Shown here one piece after another: positions 1 through 8,205 of a stretch of 64,000 nucleotides of DNA (positions are counted from its first letter, which is position 1; the number at the start of each line of letters is the position of its first letter). The translations under genes and the position numbers were made by a program. Source of the stretch: Chryseomonas sp014190935 (GTDB lineage Bacteria > Pseudomonadota > Gammaproteobacteria > Pseudomonadales > Pseudomonadaceae); contig NZ_JACHVV010000002.1 of the NCBI RefSeq assembly GCF_014190935.1, positions 806,001-870,000 of the forward strand, in the 5' to 3' direction. The notes below the pieces were generated by a model. It was not told where the DNA came from, ran no database searches, and was given only the letters and a program-made list of their open reading frames with translations.

Positions 1-1365
1 ACCCTGGCCCGCGCCATCATCGACAACCCGCCCGCGGTGATCCGCGACGGCGGCGTCATCAAGCGCGGCTACGACGCCGAGTTGGACGAGCTGCAGACCC
101 TGAGCGAAAACGCCGGCCAGTTCCTCATGGACCTGGAGGCGCGGGAAAAGGCCCGCACCGGCCTGCAAGGCCTCAAGGTCGGCTACAACCGCGTCCACGG
201 CTATTTCATCGAGATCCCCAGCCGCCAGGCCGAGTCGGCCCCGGCCGACTACATCCGTCGCCAGACCCTCAAGGGCGCCGAGCGCTTCATCACCCCGGAG
301 CTCAAGGCCTTCGAAGACAAGGCGCTGTCGGCCCAGAGTCGCGCCCTGGCGCGGGAAAAGGCACTTTACGAGGCGCTGCTGGAGGAACTGATCGGTCACC
401 TGGCACCGCTGCAGGACAGCGCCGCCGCCCTGGCCGAGCTGGATGTCCTGGCCAACTTCGCCGAGCGCGCCCTCAACCTAGATCTGAACAAGCCGCGCTT
501 CGTCGCGGAGCCCTGCCTGAAGATCGGTCAGGGGCGTCACCCGGTGGTGGAGCAGGTGCTGGAAACGCCCTTCGTCGCCAACGACGTCACCCTCGACAAC
601 GACACCCGCATGCTGGTGATCACCGGTCCGAACATGGGCGGCAAGTCCACCTACATGCGCCAGACCGCGCTGATCGTGCTGCTGGCCCATGTCGGCAGCT
701 TCGTCCCGGCGGCGAGTTGCGAGCTGTCGCTGGTGGATCGCATCTTCACCCGCATCGGCTCCAGCGACGACCTGGCCGGCGGCCGCTCCACCTTCATGGT
801 GGAGATGAGCGAGACCGCCAACATCCTGCATAACGCCAGCGAACACAGCCTGGTGCTGATGGACGAAGTGGGCCGCGGCACCAGCACCTTCGACGGCCTG
901 TCCCTGGCCTGGGCCGCCGCCGAGCAACTGGCCCGCCTGCGCGCCTGGACGCTGTTCGCCACCCACTACTTCGAGCTGACCGTGCTGCCGGAAGGCCAGC
1001 CGAGCGTGGCCAACGTCCACCTCAACGCCACCGAGCACAACGACCGCATCGTCTTCCTGCACCATGTGCTGCCCGGCCCGGCCAGCCAGAGCTACGGCCT
1101 GGCCGTGGCGCAACTGGCCGGGGTGCCGGAGGACGTCATCCTGCGCGCGCGCGAACACCTCGCCCGTCTGGAAGCGGCCAGCTTCAAGGGTGAGGTGGGT
1201 GCACCCCTGCCGGTGAGCGCGCCAGCCCGGGATCGTCCGTTGCAGGCCGACCTGTTCGCCAGCGCCGTCCATCCTCTCATCGAGGAACTGGAACGCCTGC
1301 AGCCTGACGACATCACACCCAGACGGGCCCTGGAGCTTATCTACGAATGGAAAAAGCGTATCTGA
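1..1365 (+). CDS. mutS: DNA mismatch repair protein MutS (C-terminal part, 5' end outside window)
   Basis: This is the C-terminal 454 residues of MutS, the mismatch-recognition ATPase of methyl-directed repair; the reading frame is open from base 1, so the gene starts upstream. Full-length family members are about 855 residues, so slightly more than half is present. Visible parts are the lever/clamp helices, the Walker A loop GPNMGGKST (about bases 625-651), the Walker B and signature region with DEVGRGTSTFDG (about 862-897), the ATHYFELT switch (about 958-981), and a C-terminal helical tail (IEELERL... YEWKKRI) that in the family mediates dimer/tetramer contacts. It is followed by fdxA on the same strand after 68 bp. 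MutS next to fdxA, rsmZ and rpoS is the usual Pseudomonas order. The identification is secure. Confidence 0.98.
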   Translation, partial: TLARAIIDNPPAVIRDGGVIKRGYDAELDELQTLSENAGQFLMDLEAREKARTGLQGLKVGYNRVHGYFIEIPSRQAESAPADYIRRQTLKGAERFITPELKAFEDKALSAQSRALAREKALYEALLEELIGHLAPLQDSAAALAELDVLANFAERALNLDLNKPRFVAEPCLKIGQGRHPVVEQVLETPFVANDVTLDNDTRMLVITGPNMGGKSTYMRQTALIVLLAHVGSFVPAASCELSLVDRIFTRIGSSDDLAGGRSTFMVEMSETANILHNASEHSLVLMDEVGRGTSTFDGLSLAWAAAEQLARLRAWTLFATHYFELTVLPEGQPSVANVHLNATEHNDRIVFLHHVLPGPASQSYGLAVAQLAGVPEDVILRAREHLARLEAASFKGEVGAPLPVSAPARDRPLQADLFASAVHPLIEELERLQPDDITPRRALELIYEWKKRI

Positions 1366-1433
1366 GTTAACGGATACGAGGGTTCCGGCAATGCTGCTAG
1401 AATCCGCCGCCTTAGCCTGAGGAGAACGAGCAG

Positions 1434-1757
1434 ATGACCTTCGTCGTCACTGACAACTGCATCAAATGCAAATATACCGACTGCGTGGAAGTCTGCCCGG
1501 TGGACTGCTTCTACGAAGGCCCCAACTTCCTGGTGATTCACCCGGACGAGTGCATCGACTGCGCCCTGTGCGAGCCCGAATGCCCGGCCCAGGCGATCTT
1601 CTCGGAAGACGAGGTACCGGCCGGCCAGGAAGCCTTCATCGAACTCAACAGTGAGCTGGCCAACATCTGGCCGAACATCACCGAGAAGAAGGACGCCCTG
1701 CCCGACGCGGCCGAATGGGATGGCAAGACCGGCAAGCTCGCCCAGCTCGAACGCTAG
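1434..1757 (+). CDS. fdxA: 7Fe ferredoxin FdxA (3Fe-4S plus 4Fe-4S)
   Basis: A 107-residue ferredoxin of the Azotobacter ferredoxin I type, a soluble cytoplasmic electron carrier. Cysteines 9, 17 and 50 match the 3Fe-4S ligands and 21, 40, 43 and 46 the 4Fe-4S ligands; Cys25 corresponds to the free cysteine of the family. The length is normal for the family. An AGGAG ribosome binding site (about 1420) precedes the ATG. The gene points toward rsmZ, and its 3' end converges with the rsmZ terminator hairpin at 1790-1811, which could also help end fdxA transcription. The redox partner cannot be told from the sequence. Confidence 0.96.
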   Translation: MTFVVTDNCIKCKYTDCVEVCPVDCFYEGPNFLVIHPDECIDCALCEPECPAQAIFSEDEVPAGQEAFIELNSELANIWPNITEKKDALPDAAEWDGKTGKLAQLER

Positions 1758-1781
1758 GCCTTGCCTGGAACATCCAGGCCA

Positions 1782-1811
1782 TAAAAAAAGGGGGCGGATC
1801 GCTCCGCCCCC
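1782..1811 (-). terminator. Intrinsic terminator of rsmZ
   Basis: On the minus strand an 8-9 bp GC-rich stem (gggcgga / tccgccc arms around a tcgc-type loop, 1790-1811) is followed by a run of seven Ts (1783-1789). The stem is symmetric, so it may also act on fdxA transcripts from the other side, but the plus-strand tail is not T-rich. Confidence 0.88.
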
Positions 1812-1909
1812 TTCGTCCTTGTCCCTGTAATCCTGTCACCGTCCTGGTGAACCTCGTCCTGAGGTGATCCCGATCCGCATCCTGCCGATCCGTGTCGTCC
1901 CAGACACAG
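1782..1909 (-). ncRNA. rsmZ: Small regulatory RNA RsmZ (RsmA/CsrA-sequestering)
   Basis: This non-coding stretch between fdxA and rpoS reads on the minus strand as an RNA of about 128 nt with eleven GGA triplets, the core of the RsmA/CsrA binding site (one lies in the terminator stem). Several GGAs sit in hairpin loops: gtgt/acac arms at 1892-1907, cctc-agga-cgagg at 1852-1864, and tcacc-agga-cggtga at 1836-1850. A GC-rich hairpin with seven Us ends it (1782-1811). A sigma70-like promoter and a GacA-type upstream palindrome lie at the spacing known for rsmZ. In Pseudomonas rsmZ sits between fdxA and rpoS and titrates the translational repressor RsmA under GacS/GacA control. The ends are estimated from promoter and terminator positions. 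Confidence 0.9.
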
Positions 1910-1914
1910 CGCCG

Positions 1915-1942
1915 ATAGTACGCTTCTCCCGGAGGCTGGCAA
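1915..1942 (-). promoter_or_regulatory. Promoter of rsmZ (-35 TTGCCA, -10 TACTAT)
   Basis: On the minus strand TTGCCA (1937-1942) and TACTAT (1915-1920) are separated by 16 bp, which predicts a transcription start near 1908-1909. That lies directly before the first GGA hairpin of RsmZ. Confidence 0.72.
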
Positions 1943-2082
1943 TCTGCCACAGTCCGTCACGGCGAACGTCCCAAGCGCTCTCCTCGAAACAAAAAAGCGT
2001 TATGCAGCAAGCACTTGGCTATTAGTCGGGCTGCTCAAGCGGTGCTTTCCGGCAGCCTCAAGCGATGCAAGCTTACGCGGAC

Positions 2083-2100
2083 TGTAAGCCATGGCTTACA
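2083..2100 (-). promoter_or_regulatory. GacA upstream activating sequence for rsmZ
   Basis: A perfect 18-bp palindrome, TGTAAGCCATGGCTTACA, matches the TGTAAG-N6-CTTACA GacA-box consensus. Its centre lies about 183 bp upstream of the predicted rsmZ start, close to the distance (about -180) reported for rsmZ in Pseudomonas. It sits just beyond the rpoS terminator. Confidence 0.88.
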
Positions 2101-2111
2101 ACGACACGCAG

Positions 2112-2136
2112 AAAAAAGCCCGGATAAATCCGGGCT
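2112..2136 (-). terminator. Intrinsic terminator of rpoS
   Basis: Minus-strand hairpin with 8-bp arms agcccgga / tccgggct (2117-2136), a 4-nt loop and a following run of six Ts (2112-2117). It lies about 30 bp after the rpoS stop codon. Confidence 0.9.
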
Positions 2137-2165
2137 CCGTTTGGCTGACATTCAGCTGGGCGCGT

Positions 2166-3158
2166 TCAGAACAGCGAGTCGCTGGACAGGCCATTGCGCT
2201 CGAAGATCTCGCGCAACCGCTTGAGTGCCTCGACCTGGATCTGCCGGACCCGCTCGCGGGTGAGCCCTATCTCCTGCCCCACTTCTTCCAGGGTGCAGGC
2301 TTCATGGCCACGCAGGCCGAAGCGACGCACCACCACCTCGCGCTGCTTTTCCGGCAGCTCCAGCAGCCACTGGTCGATGCTCTGGTTGAGATCCGAATCC
2401 TGCAGCAATTCGCAGGGGTCGGTGGGTCGGTCGTCGGTCAGGGTGTCGAGCAGGGTCTTGTCGGAATCGGGACCGAGGACCATGTCCACCGAGCTGATCC
2501 GCTCGTTGAGGCCCATCACCCGCTTGACGTCCGCCACTGGCTTTTCCAGCAGGGCGGCGATTTCCTCGGGTGAAGGCTCGTGGTCGAGCTTCTGGGTCAG
2601 TTCGCGCGCGGCGCGCAGGTGCAAGTTGAGCTCCTTGACCACATGGATCGGCAGGCGAATGGTGCGGGTCTGATTCATGATCGCCCGCTCGATGGTCTGC
2701 CGGATCCACCAGGTGGCATAAGTGGAGAATCTGAAACCCCGCTCGGGATCGAATTTCTCCACGGCGCGAATCAGCCCGAGATTGCCCTCCTCGATCAGAT
2801 CGAGCAGCGACAGCCCCCGGTTGATGTAGCGTCGGGCGATCTTCACCACCAGGCGCAGGTTGCTTTCGATCATGCGCTTGCGACCGGCGGGGTCGCCACG
2901 CTGGGCGAGACGGGCGAAATGCACTTCCTCCGCCGGTGACAGCAGCGGCGAGAAGCCGATTTCGTTGAGATAGAGCTGAGTGGCGTCGAGCGCCCGGCCA
3001 TAGTCGGCCAGTTTTGCCCCCCGCAAGACCTGGTTACCGCGCCCGGAGAGCGCCTTGGTCATGGCTGAATCGGCGGATTCCTCACCGAAGGGATTGGAAT
3101 CTAGAAGCAGGACATCATCGCCGAGGTCGTACTCGGTTTCTTGTTTGTTCTGGATCAT
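2166..3158 (-). CDS. rpoS: RNA polymerase sigma factor RpoS (sigma S)
   Basis: Stationary-phase and general stress sigma factor, 330 residues. Regions 1.2 to 4.2 are complete: the region 1.2-2.1 helices beginning at LDATQLYLNEIGFSPLL, the region 2 core (DLIEEGNLGLIRAVEKFD, then RGFRFSTYATWWIRQ), region 3, and a C-terminal region 4.2 helix-turn-helix (TLEEVGQEIGLTRERVRQIQ). The start chosen is the ATG at 3158, preceded by AAGGG; an upstream in-frame extension to 3236 has no homology to RpoS. The N-terminal 55 or so residues are variable in the family. It lies downstream of nlpD, as in other Pseudomonas, where the main rpoS promoter is inside nlpD. Confidence 0.97.
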   Translation of the reverse strand: MIQNKQETEYDLGDDVLLLDSNPFGEESADSAMTKALSGRGNQVLRGAKLADYGRALDATQLYLNEIGFSPLLSPAEEVHFARLAQRGDPAGRKRMIESNLRLVVKIARRYINRGLSLLDLIEEGNLGLIRAVEKFDPERGFRFSTYATWWIRQTIERAIMNQTRTIRLPIHVVKELNLHLRAARELTQKLDHEPSPEEIAALLEKPVADVKRVMGLNERISSVDMVLGPDSDKTLLDTLTDDRPTDPCELLQDSDLNQSIDQWLLELPEKQREVVVRRFGLRGHEACTLEEVGQEIGLTRERVRQIQVEALKRLREIFERNGLSSDSLF

Positions 3159-3268
3159 CTTGAGTAACCCTTGCTCGTCTGCGCTTCGAGCCAGGGCGTA
3201 TCGATACGTTGCCGATGCGCCATGACTCGCCCCCAAAAAGCTGCGGGATCGAGTCGGCGCCTAGCGAA

Positions 3269-4183
3269 TCAGCGATTGGGCAAAAACTGCAAGGGATCCA
3301 CCGGCTTGCCCTGACGGCGAATCTCGAAATGGAGCTTGACCCGATCAGTCCCGGTCGAACCCATCTCGGCAATCGTCTGCCCTATCTTGACACGCTCACC
3401 TTCCCGAACCAGCAACCTACGATTGTGACCGTAGGCACTGACGTAGGTTTCGCTGTGTTTGACGATAACCAGTTCACCATAACCGCGTAGACCATTTCCC
3501 GCATAGACCACGGTGCCGTCGGCGGCGGCCATCACCGGCTGACCTTCCTGCCCGGCGATGTCTATTCCCTTGTTTAGGCTGCTGCTGGCCGAGAAGCGGC
3601 TGATCAACGTACCTTTCGTCGGCCAAGCCCAACCGGATGCGGATTGGGGGACATCACGGGTCGGGGTCTGCGCGGGCGTCACCGGCGTCGGCGGCGGCGC
3701 GGCGGGCAGATTGGGGGTCACCACCGGGGTGGCGACGGTGGGACTGGAGGTGACGGGCGGCGGGATGGGCACCGGTGTCGCCACCGGAGTGCCGGGTGCC
3801 GGACCGGAAGCCACCGTGGTGCTCGATCCCGCAGCCGGACGCCGGATGATCCGACTGGACCCGCTGGCACTGGCGCTGGAGCCGTTGCCGAAGCGGATCA
3901 CCTGACCGACATGGATGACATAGGGCGCACCGAGACCGTTCTGGGCCGCCAGGGCACGCCATTCCCAGCCGTTGCGGGACGCGATGGAGAACAGGGTGTC
4001 ACCGCGCTTGACGCGGTACTGTCCGGAAGTGACCTGGGGCACGCTGCTGCGGCCATCGCCACGGTCGACCACCGGCGCTCGCGAACCGTTGCTCGAACAG
4101 CCCGCCAGCAGCAGGGCCACGAGCACCCCCGCCAGCCAGCCTGAACGCCCTCGTCCTGGAAATCCTTGCGCTCGGGCCTTCAC
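3269..4183 (-). CDS. nlpD: NlpD-like lipoprotein, LysM plus degenerate M23 (LytM) domain
   Basis: A 304-residue predicted lipoprotein. The start is a GTG at 4183 with GGAGG about 6 nt upstream. It has a signal peptide with lipobox LLAGC (Cys29), a LysM peptidoglycan-binding domain (about 55-98), a Pro/Thr/Val-rich linker (about 105-185), and a C-terminal LytM/M23 domain (about 188-302). The zinc-site residues are partly lost: the usual HxGxD is NKGID and the HxH motif reads KLHFE. This fits an activator of cell-wall amidases such as AmiC during daughter-cell separation rather than an active peptidase. It lies between pcm and rpoS. Confidence 0.93.
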   Translation of the reverse strand: MKARAQGFPGRGRSGWLAGVLVALLLAGCSSNGSRAPVVDRGDGRSSVPQVTSGQYRVKRGDTLFSIASRNGWEWRALAAQNGLGAPYVIHVGQVIRFGNGSSASASGSSRIIRRPAAGSSTTVASGPAPGTPVATPVPIPPPVTSSPTVATPVVTPNLPAAPPPTPVTPAQTPTRDVPQSASGWAWPTKGTLISRFSASSSLNKGIDIAGQEGQPVMAAADGTVVYAGNGLRGYGELVIVKHSETYVSAYGHNRRLLVREGERVKIGQTIAEMGSTGTDRVKLHFEIRRQGKPVDPLQFLPNR

Positions 4184-4296
4184 CCGTTCCTCCCGCAGAG
4201 TCTGATCATCTACCGTCCGGCCATCCCGCCGGCCTCAAGCTGCCGCAGCCGCCAGGCAGCCTTGGAGCGCGGTACCGGGGTAACGTTCCCTGTCGC

Positions 4297-4977
4297 TCAC
4301 TGGGCCAGGGGTCCATTGAGCAGGGGCACGAAACGGACGGCATTGAGTTCGTGGCGGACGAAGCCTTCGGCTTCGCGCACGATCAGCAGCAGCTTCTGCT
4401 CCTCGTCGACGCCTACCGGGATCACCAGGCGACCGCCGGGTGCCAGCTGGTCGAGCAGCGCCTGGGGCACTTCCCGCGCCGCGGCGGTGACGATGATGCC
4501 GTTGTAGGGCGCCAGCGCCGGCCAGCCTTCCCAGCCATCGCCCCAGCGAAACACCACGTTGCGCAGATTGAGTTCGAGCAGGCGCTCCTTGGCCCTGTCC
4601 TGCAGCGACTGGATGCGCTCAACGGAAAACACCCGCTCCACGGTCTGCGCCAGGATGGCGGTCTGGTAGCCGGAGCCGGTGCCGATCTCCATGACCTTGT
4701 CCAGCGGACCACCGGCCAGCAGCAGCTCGGTCATGCGCGCCACCATGAACGGCTGGGAGATGGTCTGGTTGTGTCCGATGGGCAGCGCCGTGTCCTCGTA
4801 GGCCCGATGGGCCAGGGCCTCGTCGACAAACAGGTGACGCGGCGTACGACGGATCACCTCCAGCACCTGGGCGTTGGACAGCCCCTCTTCGTAGAGGCGC
4901 TGGATGAGCCGCTCCCGGGTGCGCTGGGAGGTCATGCCGATGCCGTGTCTTTGCATATGCTCTTGCCCCTGAGTCAT
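4297..4977 (-). CDS. pcm: Protein-L-isoaspartate O-methyltransferase
   Basis: A SAM-dependent methyltransferase that repairs isoaspartyl residues in aged proteins. The SAM-binding motif VMEIGTGSGYQTAIL and the post-I motif VERVFSVERI are present, as is the PCMT signature around ALPIGHNQTISQPFMVA. The ATG at 4977 overlaps the surE stop as ATGA and gives 226 residues; starts at 4956 or 4935 (212 residues, MTSQRTR...) are equally compatible with homologues and the last matches the usual Pseudomonas length. It is in the surE-pcm-nlpD-rpoS cluster. Confidence 0.95.
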   Translation of the reverse strand: MTQGQEHMQRHGIGMTSQRTRERLIQRLYEEGLSNAQVLEVIRRTPRHLFVDEALAHRAYEDTALPIGHNQTISQPFMVARMTELLLAGGPLDKVMEIGTGSGYQTAILAQTVERVFSVERIQSLQDRAKERLLELNLRNVVFRWGDGWEGWPALAPYNGIIVTAAAREVPQALLDQLAPGGRLVIPVGVDEEQKLLLIVREAEGFVRHELNAVRFVPLLNGPLAQ

Positions 4978-5729
4978 GCCAGCAGCTCCGTCAGTGCCTG
5001 CAGGCCGGCGAAGCCCTCGCGGAAGGTGCGATCGAACTGCAGCGGCGTCACCGAGACATAGCCTTCCAGCACGGCATGGAAGTCGGTGCCCGGCCCGCCA
5101 TCCACCGCATCGCCGGACACCGAGATCCAGTAGCCGGCCTTGCCACGCGGATTGACCTCGCGCACCGGCGGCTTGGCCTGGGCGCGGTGACCCAGGCGGG
5201 TCAGCTGCAGACCCTTGATCTGCGCAAGCGGCAGATCCGGGATGTTGACGTTGAGGACGGTGCGCGGCGGCAGATCGAAGCGCTCGTGCAGGGCAACGAT
5301 GCGGGCAGCGATCTCGGCCGCCACCGCCATGTTGTCGGCACTGCGCGACACCAGCGAGAAGGCCAGTGCCGGACGGTTGAGGAAGCGCCCTTCCATGGCC
5401 GCGGCCACGGTACCGGAATAGAGGACGTCGTCGCCGAGGTTGGCGCCCAGGTTGATGCCGGCCACCACCATGTCCGGCGTCTCTGCCAACAGGCCATTGA
5501 GGCCGAGGTGAACGCAATCGGTAGGCGTGCCGTTGACGCCCAGGAAGCCGTTGGGCAGGCGCTGCGGATGCAGGGGGCGGTCCAGCGTCAGGGCACTGCT
5601 CACGCCGCTCATGTCATAGAGCGGCGCGACTACCTGGCACTCGTAGTCCGCACGGGCGGAGAGCGCGGCATGCAGCGCGGCGATACCGGGGGCCAGCACC
5701 CCATCGTCGTTGGCGATCAGAAGTCGCAT
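4974..5729 (-). CDS. surE: 5'/3'-nucleotidase SurE
   Basis: A 251-residue metal-dependent nucleoside monophosphate phosphatase, linked to stationary-phase survival. The N-terminal ANDDGV motif with Asp8-Asp9 as metal ligands, the SGVSSALT stretch and the GTPTDCVHLG and GINLGANLGDDVLYSGTVAA motifs are all present. The start overlaps the end of truD by 13 bp, and the stop overlaps pcm by 4 bp, so the three are probably translated from one message. Confidence 0.97.
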   Translation of the reverse strand: MRLLIANDDGVLAPGIAALHAALSARADYECQVVAPLYDMSGVSSALTLDRPLHPQRLPNGFLGVNGTPTDCVHLGLNGLLAETPDMVVAGINLGANLGDDVLYSGTVAAAMEGRFLNRPALAFSLVSRSADNMAVAAEIAARIVALHERFDLPPRTVLNVNIPDLPLAQIKGLQLTRLGHRAQAKPPVREVNPRGKAGYWISVSGDAVDGGPGTDFHAVLEGYVSVTPLQFDRTFREGFAGLQALTELLA

Positions 5730-6775
5730 GGATGTTCCGTCTGCCCTGCCTCGCCAAGCGTTACCAGCTCGCGAACCACTGCGGTGGCGAAACAGCCGGC
5801 CGGCAGGACGAATTCGAGTTGCAGAATGTCAGGAGCGGGATAATGCCACGTCAGGCCGCCGATGGGGAGGCGCAGGATGCGCCGTTCATGCGAGAGGCCG
5901 GCACCGGCCAGCCAGGCGGGCAGCTCTCCGGCGGCCCTGGCCACTTCCTGTTCCAGGGCCGCAGCCGGTCCCTGCACCGGGGATTCACCGGCGCCCCACA
6001 GCGGGCCGGTGGGGTGCAGATCGAGCGCCGTCAGGCGCGGATCCGCCAGATCGGCGGCGGTCGCCGGAAAGTGGCTGCGACTGTCGGTGAAGGCCAGCAG
6101 ATCGCCCTCCTGCGCCCGATTCCAGGAGCCGTCGGCGATACGCCCAGCCAATACCTGATTGAACATCCAGCTGCGCGCCGCGGACAGGGTGCGCGAGCGC
6201 CGATTGCGTTGCTCGGGCAGGCGCTGCTCGCGCGCGCACTGCTGAGCGTCCGCCAGGTTGCCGCCCTGATAGCCGAAGCGCTGCGGGCCGAAATAATTGG
6301 GTACGCCGCCGGCGGCGATGGCCTGCAGCCGCGCCTCCAGCGCTGCCGGATCGGCCTGGAGCCCGGTCAGGCGCAGGCGGAAGCCGTTGGCGGCATGGGC
6401 GCCGCGCTGCAGCTTGCGGCGGTGGCGTCCCTGCTGGAGGATCACCAGCGTCTCGTCGCAGGCGGCTGCCAGGTCCGGATCGGCCTTGCCGGGCAGGTGC
6501 AGGCTGAACCACTGGCGGGTCAGCGCCTGGCGATCCTTGAGGCCGGCATAGCTGATCGCCCGCTGCGGCACCCCGGCGGCGCGCGCCAGGCGGCGCACGG
6601 CTTCCTCGGTGTTGAGGCCGCGCTTCTCGACCCACAGCCAGAGGTGCTCGCCATCACCGCTGAGCGGGATGTCCAGCACCTCGTCCACCTGGAAGTCCTC
6701 GGCGCTGGCCTTGAGGATCGCCTGGCCGCAGGGCTCGCCATGGGCACGTGGCCCGAGCAGCTGGTCTTCGGTCAT
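5717..6775 (-). CDS. truD: tRNA pseudouridine(13) synthase TruD
   Basis: A 352-residue pseudouridine synthase that modifies U13 of tRNA-Glu in bacteria. The catalytic aspartate lies in GLKDRQA (Asp81, equal to Asp80 in E. coli), and the family motif NYFGPQRFG is present, followed by the TRUD insertion domain. The start codon overlaps the ispF stop (ATGA). Confidence 0.96.
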   Translation of the reverse strand: MTEDQLLGPRAHGEPCGQAILKASAEDFQVDEVLDIPLSGDGEHLWLWVEKRGLNTEEAVRRLARAAGVPQRAISYAGLKDRQALTRQWFSLHLPGKADPDLAAACDETLVILQQGRHRRKLQRGAHAANGFRLRLTGLQADPAALEARLQAIAAGGVPNYFGPQRFGYQGGNLADAQQCAREQRLPEQRNRRSRTLSAARSWMFNQVLAGRIADGSWNRAQEGDLLAFTDSRSHFPATAADLADPRLTALDLHPTGPLWGAGESPVQGPAAALEQEVARAAGELPAWLAGAGLSHERRILRLPIGGLTWHYPAPDILQLEFVLPAGCFATAVVRELVTLGEAGQTEHPCDF

Positions 6776-7245
6776 AGCGGCAGCAGCAGGGCCACGGCGT
6801 GCACGGCGATGCCCTCTTCGCGCCCGACGAAACCCAGGCGCTCGGTGGTGGTGGCCTTGACGTTGACCTGGCCCAGCTCGACCTGCAGGTCTTCGGCGAT
6901 GGCCTGGCGCATGGCCTCGATGTGTGGCGCCATCTTGGGCGCCTGGGCGGCGATGGTGCCGTCGACGTTACCGACCTTCCAGCCCTGTTCACGGACCAGC
7001 CCGACCACAAGACGCAGGAGCACCCGGCTGTCGGCGCCCTTGAAGCGCGGATCGGTATCGGGGAAATGCTTGCCGATGTCGCCCAGGGCGGCCGCGCCCA
7101 GCAGGGCATCGGCCAGGGCGTGCAGCAGGACGTCGCCGTCGGAATGGGCGACCAGGCCATGGTGGTGGGGAATACGAATGCCACCGAGGGTGATGAAGTC
7201 ACCCTCGCCGAAGGCGTGAACGTCGAAACCGTGACCTATGCGCAT
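6772..7245 (-). CDS. ispF: 2-C-methyl-D-erythritol 2,4-cyclodiphosphate synthase
   Basis: MEP-pathway enzyme, 157 residues, converting CDP-ME 2-phosphate to ME-cPP. The zinc ligands Asp8, His10 and His42 (GFDVHAF and HALADALLG contexts) are present. The ATG at 7245 matches homologues; the upstream in-frame extension does not. Two more MEP genes in the window, ispD (13114) and dxr (32800), complete three steps of the same pathway. Confidence 0.97.
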   Translation of the reverse strand: MRIGHGFDVHAFGEGDFITLGGIRIPHHHGLVAHSDGDVLLHALADALLGAAALGDIGKHFPDTDPRFKGADSRVLLRLVVGLVREQGWKVGNVDGTIAAQAPKMAPHIEAMRQAIAEDLQVELGQVNVKATTTERLGFVGREEGIAVHAVALLLPL

Positions 7246-7311
7246 GAAGAGAGACGCCCTTGAGACTGACAGGGCGTCGATTCTACCGGCTGGCAACGGC
7301 TCCCGTCGCCC

Positions 7312-8160
7312 TCAGGGGGCCGTGAGCGCCGCCGCGTGATGCCGCAGGTGGTCGTCGATGAAGCTGGTGACGAAGAAGTAGCTGTGGTCATACCCCGGTT
7401 GCAGACGCAGTTCGAGCGGATGACCCGCGGCTTCCGCCGCCCGCTGCAGGGCCTGGGGCTTGAGCTGTTCGGCGAGGAAGCTGTCCTGCTCGCCCTGGTC
7501 GACCAGCAGCGGCAGGCGCTCCTCGGCCTTTGCCAGCAGCGCGCAGGCATCCCACTCCGCCCAGCCGCTGCGGTCGTCACCCAGGTAGTTGGAGAACGCC
7601 TTGTGGCCCCAGGGACAATCCAGCGGATTGACGATGGGCGAGAAGGCCGACACCGAACGATAGCGCCCCGGATGCCGCAGGGCGCAGATCAGGGCGCCAT
7701 GGCCGCCCATGGAATGACCGCTGACGCCGCGGCGATCCGAGACCGGGAAGTTGGCCTCGATCAATGCCGGCAGCTCCTCCACCACATAGTCGTGCATGCG
7801 GTAGTGCCTGGCCCAGGGCTGCTGGGTGGCATTGATGTAGAAACCGGCGCCCAGGCCGAAATCCCAGGCCTTGTCGGGATCGTCCGGTACCCCTTCACCG
7901 CGCGGACTGGTGTCCGGCGCCACCAGCACCAGGCCCAGCTCGGCCGCCAGGCGCTGGGCGCCGGCCTTCTGCATGAAGTTCTCGTCGGTACAGGTCAGTC
8001 CCGACAGCCAGTAGAGCACCGGCAGGTCGCTCCGGGCTTCCGCCTGGGGCGGCAGGTAGACGGCGAAGGTCATGTCGCAGTCGAGACTGCGTGCGCGATG
8101 GCGATAGCGCTTGTGCCAGCCGCCAAAACTCTTGTTGCTGGAGAGCAGTTCGAGACTCAT
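7312..8160 (-). CDS. fghA: S-formylglutathione hydrolase
   Basis: An esterase-D/FrmB type alpha/beta hydrolase that releases formate and glutathione from S-formylglutathione, the second step of formaldehyde detoxification. The nucleophile elbow GHSMGGHGA (Ser150 with this start), the GLTCTDENF motif and the conserved C-terminal GYDHSYFF segment with the catalytic His are present. GGGAG lies 6 nt before the ATG at 8160; the in-frame ATG at 8166 directly abuts that site, so 8160 (282 residues) is preferred. It follows adhC by about 45 bp on the same strand. Confidence 0.96.
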   Translation of the reverse strand: MSLELLSSNKSFGGWHKRYRHRARSLDCDMTFAVYLPPQAEARSDLPVLYWLSGLTCTDENFMQKAGAQRLAAELGLVLVAPDTSPRGEGVPDDPDKAWDFGLGAGFYINATQQPWARHYRMHDYVVEELPALIEANFPVSDRRGVSGHSMGGHGALICALRHPGRYRSVSAFSPIVNPLDCPWGHKAFSNYLGDDRSGWAEWDACALLAKAEERLPLLVDQGEQDSFLAEQLKPQALQRAAEAAGHPLELRLQPGYDHSYFFVTSFIDDHLRHHAAALTAP

Positions 8161-8205
8161 GGTCATCTCCCGTGCAGAGGGCGCCCACGGGCGCCCACCT
8201 GGCGA

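Noticed and set aside
2015..2573. Short plus-strand open frames across the GacA site and antisense to rpoS
   Set aside because: They cover the GacA palindrome and the rpoS terminator, are not conserved, and have no ribosome binding site.
5732..7219. Open frame of about 495 codons antisense to truD and ispF
   Set aside because: Antisense shadow of two overlapping genes that have clear catalytic motifs.
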